Assembly (NCBI GenBank): GCA_900769985.1
Contig: CAAGIS010000084.1
Span: 12,795-76,794, forward strand
Reading direction: 5' to 3'
From: Spirochaetia bacterium
GTDB lineage: Bacteria; Spirochaetota; Spirochaetia; Treponematales; Treponemataceae
DNA length: 64,000 bases
The notes beneath the pieces were generated by a model that saw only the letters and a list, made by a program, of their open reading frames with translations, was not told the DNA's origin and ran no database searches. The position numbers and the translations under genes were made by a program. Each line of letters opens with the position of its first letter. The first letter of the stretch is position 1. Shown here piece by piece: positions 35,667 through 43,783 of the stretch.

Positions 35667-37025
35667 TCAGGCTTTGTAATTTATGTTGTCCAGAGTATCG
35701 ACGTTTTCAATTTTATCTATGCTTTTGTCTTTTATCATTTCAATCATTATTTTTGCAATCTTAGGGTCAAAATGAGTTCCTGCTCCTTTTTCAAATTCCT
35801 CTATAATGATTTCTCTTGATTTATGAGAGTCATAGCACCTGTTTGAATTCATTGCATCAAAAGAATCGCACACGCAGACAATTCGTGCTTCCAGAGGAAT
35901 TTGCAGGCCTTTAAGGTGTTCGCAATAACCGCTTCCATCCCAGTGCTCGTGATGGGATTTTGCGACTTCCTTTAAAATCGGCATTGCATCAAAGTCTTTG
36001 AGCATTTCGTATCCTTTTGTCGTGTGAATCTGAATTTTAGAATATTCTTCATCATCAAGCCTGTCAGGTTTATTTAAAATCGTATCTGTGATGCTTATTT
36101 TTCCTACATCGTGCATAAGACCGCACCAGAACATCTCTTTCTGTCCGTGTTCGCTCATATGCAGGCGGCGTGCAATTTCGCGCGCATAATGGGCAACGCG
36201 CAGGGAATGTCCTTTTGTATAAGGGTCTTTTGCATCAACAAAATTTGCGAAAGTTTTAAAAGACTGAACGATTATGTCAGAGTCTAGTTTTTCCCTTGCT
36301 TCATAGTATTTTATTTTTTTGAGTACGACAATCTGAATTGAAACAAGAATGAAGAGACTTATTAATGTTATGGAAATTACTGCAATCAAAACTGAAAACA
36401 GCGGATTTTCGAACGGAGAATGAATGAACCTTCCTGTAATTGTTATATGCTGAATTTTGAAAGGGCTCTGAGTGTACATAATCATTCCGAGCATGAACGG
36501 CTCTGCGCGGCTGATGTTTTTGCCTGAAATTTCAGTTGACTTGTTGGACGGAATTTTTTTCATTATGATTACGTCTTTATCAGATTTGTACTGTTTTGAA
36601 TATTCTGTATAAACTTTATGAGCCTCGGGAATTGGTTTATTTTGAGTAAAGAAAAAAGAAAAATTCGCGTTCCAGTTGCTGTCTACCCAGTAACCCGGCT
36701 GAACTTTTATTGTTACAGTCCAATCTGTAAAAGTATGAAGCGTATTGTTATAGAATTTTCCGTCATATTGAGCACCGAATGTATGGTCAGGCTGTTCCCA
36801 TATTTTGTCTTCAGGAGTTGAAAAAGTTACGTATAAAGGGGTTTCTCTTGTCAAAATTGTATTTGCATCTTGAACATACGTAACATAGGTATTGCTTTTT
36901 CTTTCACAATACAAAACTAAAAAAATCAATCCGAATATAAGAAAAAGTAATAATAAAAGCAGCATTTGAATAATAGGAATTTTATAAAAACACTTTTTAT
37001 TGTTCATATTATAAAAATATATCAT
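35667..37025 (-). CDS. Membrane-bound HD-GYP phosphodiesterase
   Basis: This 452-residue protein has a membrane helix (about 16-38), an extracytoplasmic sensor-like region (about 40-210), a second membrane helix (about 212-235) and a C-terminal HD-GYP domain (about 255-430). Key residues: YTKGHSLRVAHYA, GLMHDVGKI, SHHEHWDGSGY and ICVCDSFDAMNS. HD-GYP proteins hydrolyse cyclic-di-GMP; the GYP motif here reads GYC, a common degenerate variant. It probably senses an envelope signal. ATG 37007 is an alternative start; neither has a clear ribosome-binding site. Confidence 0.9.
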   Translation of the reverse strand: MIYFYNMNNKKCFYKIPIIQMLLLLLLFLIFGLIFLVLYCERKSNTYVTYVQDANTILTRETPLYVTFSTPEDKIWEQPDHTFGAQYDGKFYNNTLHTFTDWTVTIKVQPGYWVDSNWNANFSFFFTQNKPIPEAHKVYTEYSKQYKSDKDVIIMKKIPSNKSTEISGKNISRAEPFMLGMIMYTQSPFKIQHITITGRFIHSPFENPLFSVLIAVISITLISLFILVSIQIVVLKKIKYYEAREKLDSDIIVQSFKTFANFVDAKDPYTKGHSLRVAHYAREIARRLHMSEHGQKEMFWCGLMHDVGKISITDTILNKPDRLDDEEYSKIQIHTTKGYEMLKDFDAMPILKEVAKSHHEHWDGSGYCEHLKGLQIPLEARIVCVCDSFDAMNSNRCYDSHKSREIIIEEFEKGAGTHFDPKIAKIMIEMIKDKSIDKIENVDTLDNINYKA

Positions 37026-37137
37026 TTTATTTGGGTGTTTACAATAAGGGAAGTGCTGATTAACAATTGAAGCTATTACTCAGCACTTACTGAGACTGCA
37101 ATAAGTATAAAAAAAGAAAAGTTTATGAGTTTTACTC

Positions 37138-37167
37138 TTGACTAAGAACTGACTTTTTTGGTATATT
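37138..37167 (+). promoter_or_regulatory. Promoter of the His-Arg-Lys tRNA cluster
   Basis: TTGACT (37138-37143) and TATATT (37162-37167) are 18 bp apart. The first tRNA begins 20 bases downstream. Confidence 0.6.
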
Positions 37168-37186
37168 ATTTTCTATCGGTATATAT

Positions 37187-37259
37187 GGTGCCTGTAGTTC
37201 AGTGGTAGAGCGCCAGATTGTGGATCTGGTTGTCGTGGGTTCAATCCCCACCAGGCACC
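37187..37259 (+). tRNA. tRNA-His (GTG)
   Basis: The acceptor stem GTGCCTG/CAGGCAC is preceded by an encoded G-1 (37187) facing C73, the histidine identity element. The anticodon loop TTGTGGA gives GTG. The T-arm is GTGGG-TTCAATC-CCCAC. CCA is not encoded. Confidence 0.95.
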
Positions 37260-37291
37260 CATATCCTACTGATTTTTGCATTTTTATAAAT

Positions 37292-37365
37292 GCGCCCGTA
37301 GCTCATCTGGATAGAGCTCCGGACTTCGAATCCGGCGGTAGCAGGTTCGAATCCTGTCGGACGCA
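37292..37365 (+). tRNA. tRNA-Arg (TCG)
   Basis: This 74-nt tRNA has the D-arm GCTCATCTGGATAGAGC, the anticodon loop CTTCGAA within CCGGA/TCCGG giving TCG, and a T-arm CAGG-TTCGAAT-CCTG. The acceptor GCGCCCG/CGGACGC carries a C4-A69 mismatch, where related tRNAs have C-G. CCA is not encoded. Confidence 0.92.
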
Positions 37366-37373
37366 TATAATCC

Positions 37374-37446
37374 GGGCCATTAGCTCAGCTGGTAGAGCAA
37401 CAGACTCTTAATCTGTGGGTCGAAGGTTCGAACCCTTCATGGCTCA
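37374..37446 (+). tRNA. tRNA-Lys (CTT)
   Basis: This 73-nt tRNA has acceptor arms GGGCCAT/ATGGCTC (one G-U), the anticodon loop CTCTTAA within ACAGA/TCTGT giving CTT, and a T-arm GAAGG-TTCGAAC-CCTTC. It reads AAG. CCA is not encoded. Confidence 0.95.
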
Positions 37447-37450
37447 GTTC

Positions 37451-37483
37451 AAGAACTCCTTTTTTTCGGAGTTCTTTTTTTTT
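37451..37483 (+). terminator. Terminator of the tRNA cluster
   Basis: AAGAACTCC (37451-37459) and GGAGTTCTT (37468-37476) form a perfect 9-bp stem followed by T to 37483. Confidence 0.88.
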
Positions 37484-37537
37484 GTCGCGATGAAATTCTC
37501 TCCATGCGAAATGCACAGAGTCATCAGCCTTTCATTT

Positions 37538-37603
37538 GAAATTTACAACTACAACCGTCTGTCGCAAATAGAGTTTGCATCCCTTGCAAACTCGTAGCGC
37601 GAG
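37538..37603 (+). repeat. Palindromic dispersed repeat, copy C
   Basis: It shares GAAATTTACAACTACAAC at the start, then GTCTG, ATAGAG and CTCGTAGCGCGAG at the end with copies A and B. Its central stem is different but still self-complementary: GAGTTTGCA (37571-37579) / TGCAAACTC (37585-37593), loop TCCCT. A further GAAATTTAC end lies at 37629. Confidence 0.82.
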
Positions 37604-37626
37604 TTAATCCCATGCTTGTGAGCCAT

Positions 37627-37655
37627 TTGAAATTTACGAGCGCAATTGGTATAAT
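37627..37655 (+). promoter_or_regulatory. Promoter of ruvA, leaderless
   Basis: TTGAAA (37627-37632) and TATAAT (37650-37655) are exactly 17 bp apart, and the ruvA ATG is 6 bases after the -10 box. The transcript start would coincide with the ATG. The -35 box is part of the repeat-derived TTTGAAATTTAC end. Confidence 0.6.
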
Positions 37656-37661
37656 GTAACA

Positions 37662-38276
37662 ATGTTCAACTCAATAACTGGTATCATAACTGCAAAATTA
37701 CCTCATCAAATTTTTATTGAAGCCAATGGAATCGAATGGGATATTTCCATGCCTGATTCAAATCTTGACATGCTTTCAAATGTCGGAACTGAAGCAAAAG
37801 TCTATACATGGCTTCAGCATACAGATATGGCGATGAACCTTTTCGGTTTTGCGTCAAGTCAGGAGCGCAGTGTATTTCTTGATTTGCTTAAAGTTGATGG
37901 TGTCGGACCTAAGGGAGCATTAAAAATAATGAGTTCCGTTTCAAGTTCTCAGTTAATGGAAACTCTTGAAAGCGGAAATGTCGGTACTCTTGAAAAAATT
38001 CCGGGAGTTGGAAAAAAGACTGCTGGAAAAATGATGCTTGCGTTAAAAGGTAAGCTTTCTCTTGAAGATACTCAGACTGTCATCAAAATTCCTTCCAATG
38101 CGCCTTTCAGCGATGTTGTAAATTCTCTTGCTGCAATGGGATACGATAAAAAAATAGTTGAACAGAAAATTGCCGAAATTCTGGATTTACTTTCGACCGA
38201 TAAAAGTTTTGCTGGAAAAACGCAGAAAGAAAAAGAAGATATTTTGTTCCGTCGTGCAATTGTGGAGTTAGCATAA
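37662..38276 (+). CDS. ruvA: Holliday junction helicase subunit RuvA
   Basis: RuvA binds four-way DNA junctions and loads RuvB for branch migration. The 204-residue protein has the N-terminal OB fold ([28 protein letters not shown]), two helix-hairpin-helix motifs ([17 protein letters not shown] and [23 protein letters not shown], about 72-130) and a C-terminal RuvB-binding domain ([20 protein letters not shown]). The start is fixed by the family N-terminus, although no ribosome-binding site precedes it. ruvB starts 1 bp after the stop. Confidence 0.95.
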   Translation: MFNSITGIITAKLPHQIFIEANGIEWDISMPDSNLDMLSNVGTEAKVYTWLQHTDMAMNLFGFASSQERSVFLDLLKVDGVGPKGALKIMSSVSSSQLMETLESGNVGTLEKIPGVGKKTAGKMMLALKGKLSLEDTQTVIKIPSNAPFSDVVNSLAAMGYDKKIVEQKIAEILDLLSTDKSFAGKTQKEKEDILFRRAIVELA

Positions 38277-38277
38277 A

Positions 38278-39321
38278 ATGAAAGATAGCGAAGATTTTTC
38301 TGCAATCGTAAGGGCAGATTTAAAAAATTCTTTTGATGAACAGGACAGCAATCTGCGCCCAAAAAAAATGTCTGATTTTTTAGGACAGGAGTCTGTTAAA
38401 AAAAATCTTTCGACTTTCATAGAAGCTGCGCGTCAGAGAGAAGAGCCGCTTGATCATCTTCTTTTAATTGGACCTCCAGGACTTGGAAAAACTACTCTTG
38501 CGCAGATTACGGCAAATGAACTCGGTGTAGATTTTAAAGTTACAAGTGCGCCGGCTCTGGACAAGCCGAAAGACCTTGCAGGTATTCTTTCTACAATTAC
38601 ACCGCGTACAGTTTTTTTTATAGATGAAATCCACCGTTTAAAACCGGCAATAGAGGAAATGCTTTATATAGCGATGGAAGATTTTGAACTTGACTGGATT
38701 ATAGGGCAGGGCGCTGCTGCAAGGACAGTAAGAATTCCGCTTCCGCCTTTTACGCTTGTCGGTGCGACGACAAAAGCCGGGAGTGTTTCAAGTCCTTTAA
38801 GAAGCCGCTTTGGGTTTATTCCGCGTTTTGAGTTTTATACCCAGTCAGAGCTTGCCCTGATTATAAAACGCAGTGCAGGAATTTTAGAAATTCAAATTGA
38901 AGAAGATGCAGCGCTCCTTCTTGCAAAGTGCTGCCGCGGAACGCCTCGTGTTGCAAATCGTGTTCTGAGGCGTATGCGTGATTTTGCACAAGTTGAAGGC
39001 GCTTCTGTCATTACAAAAAAAATTATAGAAACAGGTTTGGAACGTCTTGAAATTGATTTAATTGGACTTGAAAAATATGACAGGGAAATTCTAAAGTCTC
39101 TGATTCTTAATTTTGGAGGCGGACCTGTAGGAGCAGAAACTCTTGCAATTTCAATCGGCGAAAGTATTGATACGCTTGAAGATTATTATGAGCCATATCT
39201 GATTCAGTGCGGACTTATCCAGCGTACGCCGAGAGGAAGGATTGTAACTCAAAAAGCTTATGATGTTCTAGGTCTTTCGCAAAAAATGACGTCAAATAAT
39301 CAGGGTACTTTATTTGAATGA
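38278..39321 (+). CDS. ruvB: Holliday junction branch migration ATPase RuvB
   Basis: RuvB is the AAA+ hexameric motor of branch migration. The 347-residue protein has [50 protein letters not shown] (Walker A about 65-73), [27 protein letters not shown] (Walker B), [19 protein letters not shown] (sensor 1 and arginine finger) and the winged-helix C-terminus with [18 protein letters not shown]. The length is normal. Confidence 0.97.
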   Translation: MKDSEDFSAIVRADLKNSFDEQDSNLRPKKMSDFLGQESVKKNLSTFIEAARQREEPLDHLLLIGPPGLGKTTLAQITANELGVDFKVTSAPALDKPKDLAGILSTITPRTVFFIDEIHRLKPAIEEMLYIAMEDFELDWIIGQGAAARTVRIPLPPFTLVGATTKAGSVSSPLRSRFGFIPRFEFYTQSELALIIKRSAGILEIQIEEDAALLLAKCCRGTPRVANRVLRRMRDFAQVEGASVITKKIIETGLERLEIDLIGLEKYDREILKSLILNFGGGPVGAETLAISIGESIDTLEDYYEPYLIQCGLIQRTPRGRIVTQKAYDVLGLSQKMTSNNQGTLFE

Positions 39322-39361
39322 TTTTAAAATCTGAAATTTTAAAAATAGATTAGGAATATAT

Positions 39362-40435
39362 ATGAAAACAAGTGATTTTTATTTTGATTTACCAGAAGAA
39401 CTTATTGCGCAATATCCAAGCGGTATTCGTGGGCAAGATAAATTAATGAGCCTTGACAGACAGACAGGTCTTACTGAACATTTTATGATGGACAATTTGC
39501 CCGATTTAATAACGCCTGAAACTCTCATGATTTTTAATAATTCAAAAGTGCGCCGTGCCCGTGTTTACGGCATAAAAGAAACTACAGGGCGCGAAACTGA
39601 ATTTATGTTTTTAAATTCGATAGATAAAGACTGCTGCATCTGGAACACAATGGTAAAGGCTGCAAAAAAACAAAAGCCCGGGATGAATTATAAATTCCCT
39701 GACGGCACTGTCGCTTCTATTGTTGATAATCCAAAAAATTTTGGTACTGAATTCCGTTCTTTAAAATTTAATTTTCCGATTGATGAGGACTGGTTTGAAC
39801 GCAATGGTCACATTCCTCTTCCTCCGTATATAAAACGATCTGATACTCAGGAAGATTCCGAGCGTTACCAGAATGTGTATGCAAAAGAAACGGGAAGTGC
39901 TGCCTGTGCTACTGCAGGACTTCATTTTACAAATGAAATGCTTTCACGGCTTGACGCAAAAGGAATTGAACGCTGCTTTGTAACGCTTCATGTAGGACTT
40001 GGAACATTTCTTCCTGTGCGCGAAACTGAAATTGAAGCTCATAAGATGCATGAAGAATTTTATACTATCGAAAATGAAACTGCTAGAAAAATCAATGCTG
40101 CAAAAAAAGAAGGACGTCCGATTCTTGCTGTCGGTACAACTTCTGTAAGAACACTTGAATCGAGTGCTCAAAGGATTTTAAAAGAGAACAGGACTCCTGG
40201 CGATAACGGAGAATGGGTTTTAGCCGGTACTAGTTCTACAAATATTTTTATGTATCCGGGTTTTAAATTTAATGTTGTCGATAAAATGTTTACAAATTTC
40301 CATACTCCCGAAAGCACGCTTATAATGCTTGTAAGCGCTTTTGCAGGAAGAGAAAACATTATGAATGCCTATAAAACTGCCATTGAAAATAAATACAGAT
40401 TCTTTTCTTATGGTGACTGTATGTTCATTCACTGA
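39362..40435 (+). CDS. queA: tRNA preQ1(34) S-adenosylmethionine ribosyltransferase-isomerase QueA
   Basis: QueA makes epoxyqueuosine at the wobble base of GUN-anticodon tRNAs using SAM. The 357-residue protein has SDFYFDLPEELIAQYPSGIRGQDKLMSLDR, FNNSKVRRARVYG, the conserved DTQEDSERYQNVYAKETGSAACATAGLHFT and LHVGLGTFLPVR, and GTSSTNIFMYPGFKFNVVDKMFTNFHTPESTLIMLVSAFAG. AGGAATATAT precedes the ATG. The ruvA-ruvB-queA order is seen in many bacteria. Confidence 0.96.
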   Translation: MKTSDFYFDLPEELIAQYPSGIRGQDKLMSLDRQTGLTEHFMMDNLPDLITPETLMIFNNSKVRRARVYGIKETTGRETEFMFLNSIDKDCCIWNTMVKAAKKQKPGMNYKFPDGTVASIVDNPKNFGTEFRSLKFNFPIDEDWFERNGHIPLPPYIKRSDTQEDSERYQNVYAKETGSAACATAGLHFTNEMLSRLDAKGIERCFVTLHVGLGTFLPVRETEIEAHKMHEEFYTIENETARKINAAKKEGRPILAVGTTSVRTLESSAQRILKENRTPGDNGEWVLAGTSSTNIFMYPGFKFNVVDKMFTNFHTPESTLIMLVSAFAGRENIMNAYKTAIENKYRFFSYGDCMFIH

Positions 40436-40448
40436 TTGCGACAGAATA

Positions 40449-41255
40449 TTATGTAAGCTCATGCAGGGAATATGCAAGCAGATTTGAAAACTGCCTTTTT
40501 ATAATTGGATTGTACTGCAGGTCTTTTGTGTGTTCGTCAAATTCTTTATTTGCCATCGAGATGAATTCATCAATCGTGGAATTTGAAAGCGGAAGTTTTG
40601 TTCCAAGATAGCGTGTTTCCAGTTCCTTGCTTGTAAAAATAAATGGTCCTGAAAAACAGATTTTTAGATTTATTAAAACTTTTTTTTCAGTATTCGCAAG
40701 AAAACAGAACGAACATGACTCATTTGAAATTTTATTAGAAGGTCCCAGCCGTCTGAAAATTTCAATATTCCAGTCATCTGTAGGAATCCTTATATTTACA
40801 AGAATCGAGTCTGCCGGTATTGATGTAAATTTTACAAGAGGAATGATGTCAATATTTTTTTGTGAACGGAATTTTAAAGTAGTTCCAAGTGCAATGAGCG
40901 GAGCGCTTAATGTAAGGCGCGTATCTCTTGCCATAATATTTCCTCCGATTGTAGCCATGTTCCTTACAGCATAATTGCTTATCGAAGAAATTGCTTCATA
41001 CAAAACAGACGGCAAAAAATTTATTCCCATGTGAAGAATATTATTCAGCGTTACGGCAGGACCAAAATCAATGTAGCGTTCATGTTTGTCAATTAGAGAA
41101 AGTTCAGGTATGCCCCTTATACTCAGGCTTTTTTCCGGAAGTGATGGAATGTATGTTGCTCCTCCAATTAATTCAAGATTGCTGACTGTTTTTTTTTGAA
41201 AGAGAATGTCTGCGATGTTTTTTGCAGTAAAAATTATATGATTATTATTTTCCAT
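40449..41255 (-). CDS. Molybdenum-hydroxylase-like FAD subunit (CoxM/XdhB type)
   Basis: This 268-residue protein resembles the FAD-binding subunit of xanthine dehydrogenase/CO dehydrogenase. It has LELIGGATYIPSLPE where the family has AGGTDLLP, the second FAD motif NMATIGGNIMARDTRLTLSAPLIALG (well kept), and a C-terminal CO_deh_flav_C-like domain (FRRLGPSNKISNESCSFCF, where relatives have KxxxRxxxDxAxV). It is the last gene of a five-gene operon and overlaps the previous gene by 11 bases. FAD binding looks possible. Confidence 0.82.
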   Translation of the reverse strand: MENNNHIIFTAKNIADILFQKKTVSNLELIGGATYIPSLPEKSLSIRGIPELSLIDKHERYIDFGPAVTLNNILHMGINFLPSVLYEAISSISNYAVRNMATIGGNIMARDTRLTLSAPLIALGTTLKFRSQKNIDIIPLVKFTSIPADSILVNIRIPTDDWNIEIFRRLGPSNKISNESCSFCFLANTEKKVLINLKICFSGPFIFTSKELETRYLGTKLPLSNSTIDEFISMANKEFDEHTKDLQYNPIIKRQFSNLLAYSLHELT

Positions 41256-41733
41256 TTTTTCTTAGTTTTTCCTTTTCAAAGTGAATTGCAAAAGCGTACA
41301 GAACTCCGTTTATCAAAGTTTCTTTTTCTACGCAGCAGTCGTTCAGACGTCCGATAATTTCAGAAATTGATTCTCTTGTTGGACTGCTCGCATTTTTTAT
41401 GATTTCATAGGTCAAAAAAATTTTCCCCGCATTGCAATATCCGCAAAGTGAAATTCCTGCTTTTTCAAATCCCTTCATAATATCGGCAAAAAATTCTGTT
41501 TTGGAAAAATGTTCAAGTGTAACAATGCTTGAATTCCTCACAATGCCTACAGGAATATGACAACTGGCAACTGTTCTGTCATCAAGCAGAATGTAGCATG
41601 CTCCGCAACTTACGCTTTGACACCCATATTTTACGGAAATAAGCTTCTCGCGTCTGAGTATGTTTATGAGTTTTTCAGAAGGGTCTGCATCAAAAGTATA
41701 ACTTCGTTCATTTAACGTCACTGGAATTTTCAC
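41245..41733 (-). CDS. Molybdenum-hydroxylase-like 2Fe-2S subunit (CoxS/XdhC type)
   Basis: This 162-residue protein has an N-terminal plant-type 2Fe-2S ferredoxin domain with all four Cys (YGCQSVSCGACYILLDDRTVASC). The C-terminal domain that should hold the second cluster keeps CGYCNAG, but the second Cys pair, C-R-C in relatives, reads NDCC, so one ligand is shifted or lost. The start is GTG 41733, with AAGGAG about 10 bases upstream on the minus strand. It overlaps the large-subunit gene by 26 bases. Confidence 0.82.
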   Translation of the reverse strand: MKIPVTLNERSYTFDADPSEKLINILRREKLISVKYGCQSVSCGACYILLDDRTVASCHIPVGIVRNSSIVTLEHFSKTEFFADIMKGFEKAGISLCGYCNAGKIFLTYEIIKNASSPTRESISEIIGRLNDCCVEKETLINGVLYAFAIHFEKEKLRKNGK

Positions 41734-43783
41734 TGGCAGTAGTCTCCTTAAAAATCTGGTCAGTCTTAATAGGAATTGAGTTTATTTCACAAGAAATAGC
41801 TTGGGAAAGTGCGCTTGTAAATGCCGCAGGCAATATTCTTGAAATTAAGCCGTCAATCTGTGTCGGATCATTTTCTGAATTTACAAATGAAATTGAAATT
41901 TTACTGCATTCAAGAATTTCATCTTGTACTAATTCAGAAAGCGTATGCTGTATCGAAAGTTTTACTGCCGTTTCTGCAATTTTTGGAATGGCAATTTTTC
42001 CGACATTGATGATTGCATTTATTTTTTTTATGGAAATTTTATAAGTGTACGGGTCGACTTCAACTTCTACGAGTATTATTCCAAATGAAGCTGTAAAAAA
42101 AGGTACGCCTAAAAATTTTTCTTTGTTCCATGTTTTCTTTTGTGATGCAGTAATTCCTTTACTAGAAGAAATCGGAAGGGGTTTTCTATATCTTTTTGAC
42201 TGAATGTCAAGGCAGCATTTTTTCAGCAGGTAATTCATAATCGAAAGATTTGAGTAAATACTTTCTGGTACTGCAAGGTCTTCGTTAAGATTAAAATTGC
42301 TGTTTAGTTTTATCTGCTTTATTTCAAGTTCAAGAATCTGTGCTACTGTGTTTTTCCATATATCGAGAGTTGAATTTGAAGGAGGCATTGCATGAATTAT
42401 GCATGAACCGTCAGACTCAAGCGTTGCTTCCATTTTTTGATTGCATGCAAAAATATTTGTTCCGTAATATCCGATTCCGTTAAAGCCGCATGCAATACCG
42501 ATTCCCCTCAATGGAATATTTGAAATTTTTGAATTTGCAAAATTCCTGTTTTTTGATTCCAGCGAAAACGAAACAAATTTTCTGTTCAAATCGCTCTGTT
42601 TTACGATTGATTCAAATGATTCCCTTACGCGTTCCAGTGTAAAAGAAAAAGGCATGGAAATTTTTCGCTCAAAATTTTTCAGTCTGAATTCAGCAGGAAG
42701 AAATCCAGTTATCTGACAAATTTTTTGAATCTGGTTTTCTATTGCAAAAAAAACTTGCGAATCAATACATTCAACGTTGTAAGAAACTGGCGGATTGTTT
42801 GACTCGTATGCCTTTGCAATAATTTCTAGATTGCGTATTGCGTAAATATTGTTTGCCGCGATTACGAGCCTGTCAAGAATTTCTGCTGCAAACGGATTGT
42901 GATAGCCAGAATCAAGGTCTATGAAAATCTGATTTGCTTCAATTAAACCATCTTTTTTTACAGATGTCCTGATTTTTATTGAAATAGGACTTTTCTTTGT
43001 CATAAATTCAATGTGCTCGTACCTTGAAAGAATAAGCTGGACAGGTTTTCCTGTTTTTATTGCAACAAGTGAAGCCTGAATCGCAAGAACTGTATTAATC
43101 CATATTGTGTTTGTATGCGGGCTTGATGAAACAGTTTTTTTTATAGAAATTTCTTCAGGTTTTAAATTAAAGACACGGCGCACATTTTCAAGCAAGTGTT
43201 TTGGCCATTGCGTAGGAGTGCATATTGTAAGAATATTTTTTTCAAACGTACATAATGCACCGTTAGGTTCGTTACATGACGGCGCATTTAATACAGATGT
43301 CCATGTTCCTTTTACGTCAAAATTTTTTTTGGAAAACAATTTTGCAAATTCTTCTGGTCTTTGCGCCTTTCCTGTTTTTACAAAACGCTGTGCATAAGGA
43401 ATATCTTTGTCCTTTTGAGCAGTTTCTTTTGTGATTGTAATTTTAACTTCTTTAGAAAGAGATTCAAGTTCTGAAATATCCGGTCCTGCAAGGAGTGCTA
43501 TCGGCTGACCTTTATAAAATACTTTTTCTCCTGCAAGAATTTCATTTTGAATGTCAAGCGTTTCGACATAATTCTGTTCACCAAAATCTTTTGCAGTAAA
43601 AAGAAAATAATTGTCAGGAATTTTTTCAAAAGATATTTTTTTTATTGTTCCCTTTGAAACAGGACTTCTTATGATTTTTACATAAATCATATTGTTAAAA
43701 GTCAAATCACTGCAATATGATTTTAAAATTTGATAATTAGTCTGTTTATTTTCTTCTTTTTCAGATTTCTTTTTAACAGGCAT
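41708..43783 (-). CDS. Molybdenum-hydroxylase-like large subunit with degenerate cofactor motifs
   Basis: This 691-residue protein aligns with the large (molybdopterin) subunit of xanthine dehydrogenases: IRSPVSKGTIKKI, EILAGEKVFYKGQPIALLAG, NEPNGALC...TPTQWP and LVAIKTGKPVQLILSR. However, the Gly-rich cofactor loop GGGFGGKE is VSSSPHTNT (about 218-226). The MGQG region after DGSCIIH reads PPSNSTLD. The catalytic GxGE near the C-terminus reads GLISRILPAA, without Glu. It may be a non-catalytic or strongly altered relative. ATG 43783 follows GGAAGTGAG and overlaps the aminotransferase end by 11 bases. Confidence 0.78.
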   Translation of the reverse strand: MPVKKKSEKEENKQTNYQILKSYCSDLTFNNMIYVKIIRSPVSKGTIKKISFEKIPDNYFLFTAKDFGEQNYVETLDIQNEILAGEKVFYKGQPIALLAGPDISELESLSKEVKITITKETAQKDKDIPYAQRFVKTGKAQRPEEFAKLFSKKNFDVKGTWTSVLNAPSCNEPNGALCTFEKNILTICTPTQWPKHLLENVRRVFNLKPEEISIKKTVSSSPHTNTIWINTVLAIQASLVAIKTGKPVQLILSRYEHIEFMTKKSPISIKIRTSVKKDGLIEANQIFIDLDSGYHNPFAAEILDRLVIAANNIYAIRNLEIIAKAYESNNPPVSYNVECIDSQVFFAIENQIQKICQITGFLPAEFRLKNFERKISMPFSFTLERVRESFESIVKQSDLNRKFVSFSLESKNRNFANSKISNIPLRGIGIACGFNGIGYYGTNIFACNQKMEATLESDGSCIIHAMPPSNSTLDIWKNTVAQILELEIKQIKLNSNFNLNEDLAVPESIYSNLSIMNYLLKKCCLDIQSKRYRKPLPISSSKGITASQKKTWNKEKFLGVPFFTASFGIILVEVEVDPYTYKISIKKINAIINVGKIAIPKIAETAVKLSIQHTLSELVQDEILECSKISISFVNSENDPTQIDGLISRILPAAFTSALSQAISCEINSIPIKTDQIFKETTASENSSDVK

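Noticed and set aside
37415..37597. 60-codon ORF starting in tRNA-Lys
   Set aside because: It reads through the tRNA, its terminator and repeat copy C.
41708..43783. Pseudogene call for the hydroxylase-like large subunit
   Set aside because: No stop or frameshift over 691 codons, overlaps are neat, and all three subunits are intact, so decay is unlikely.
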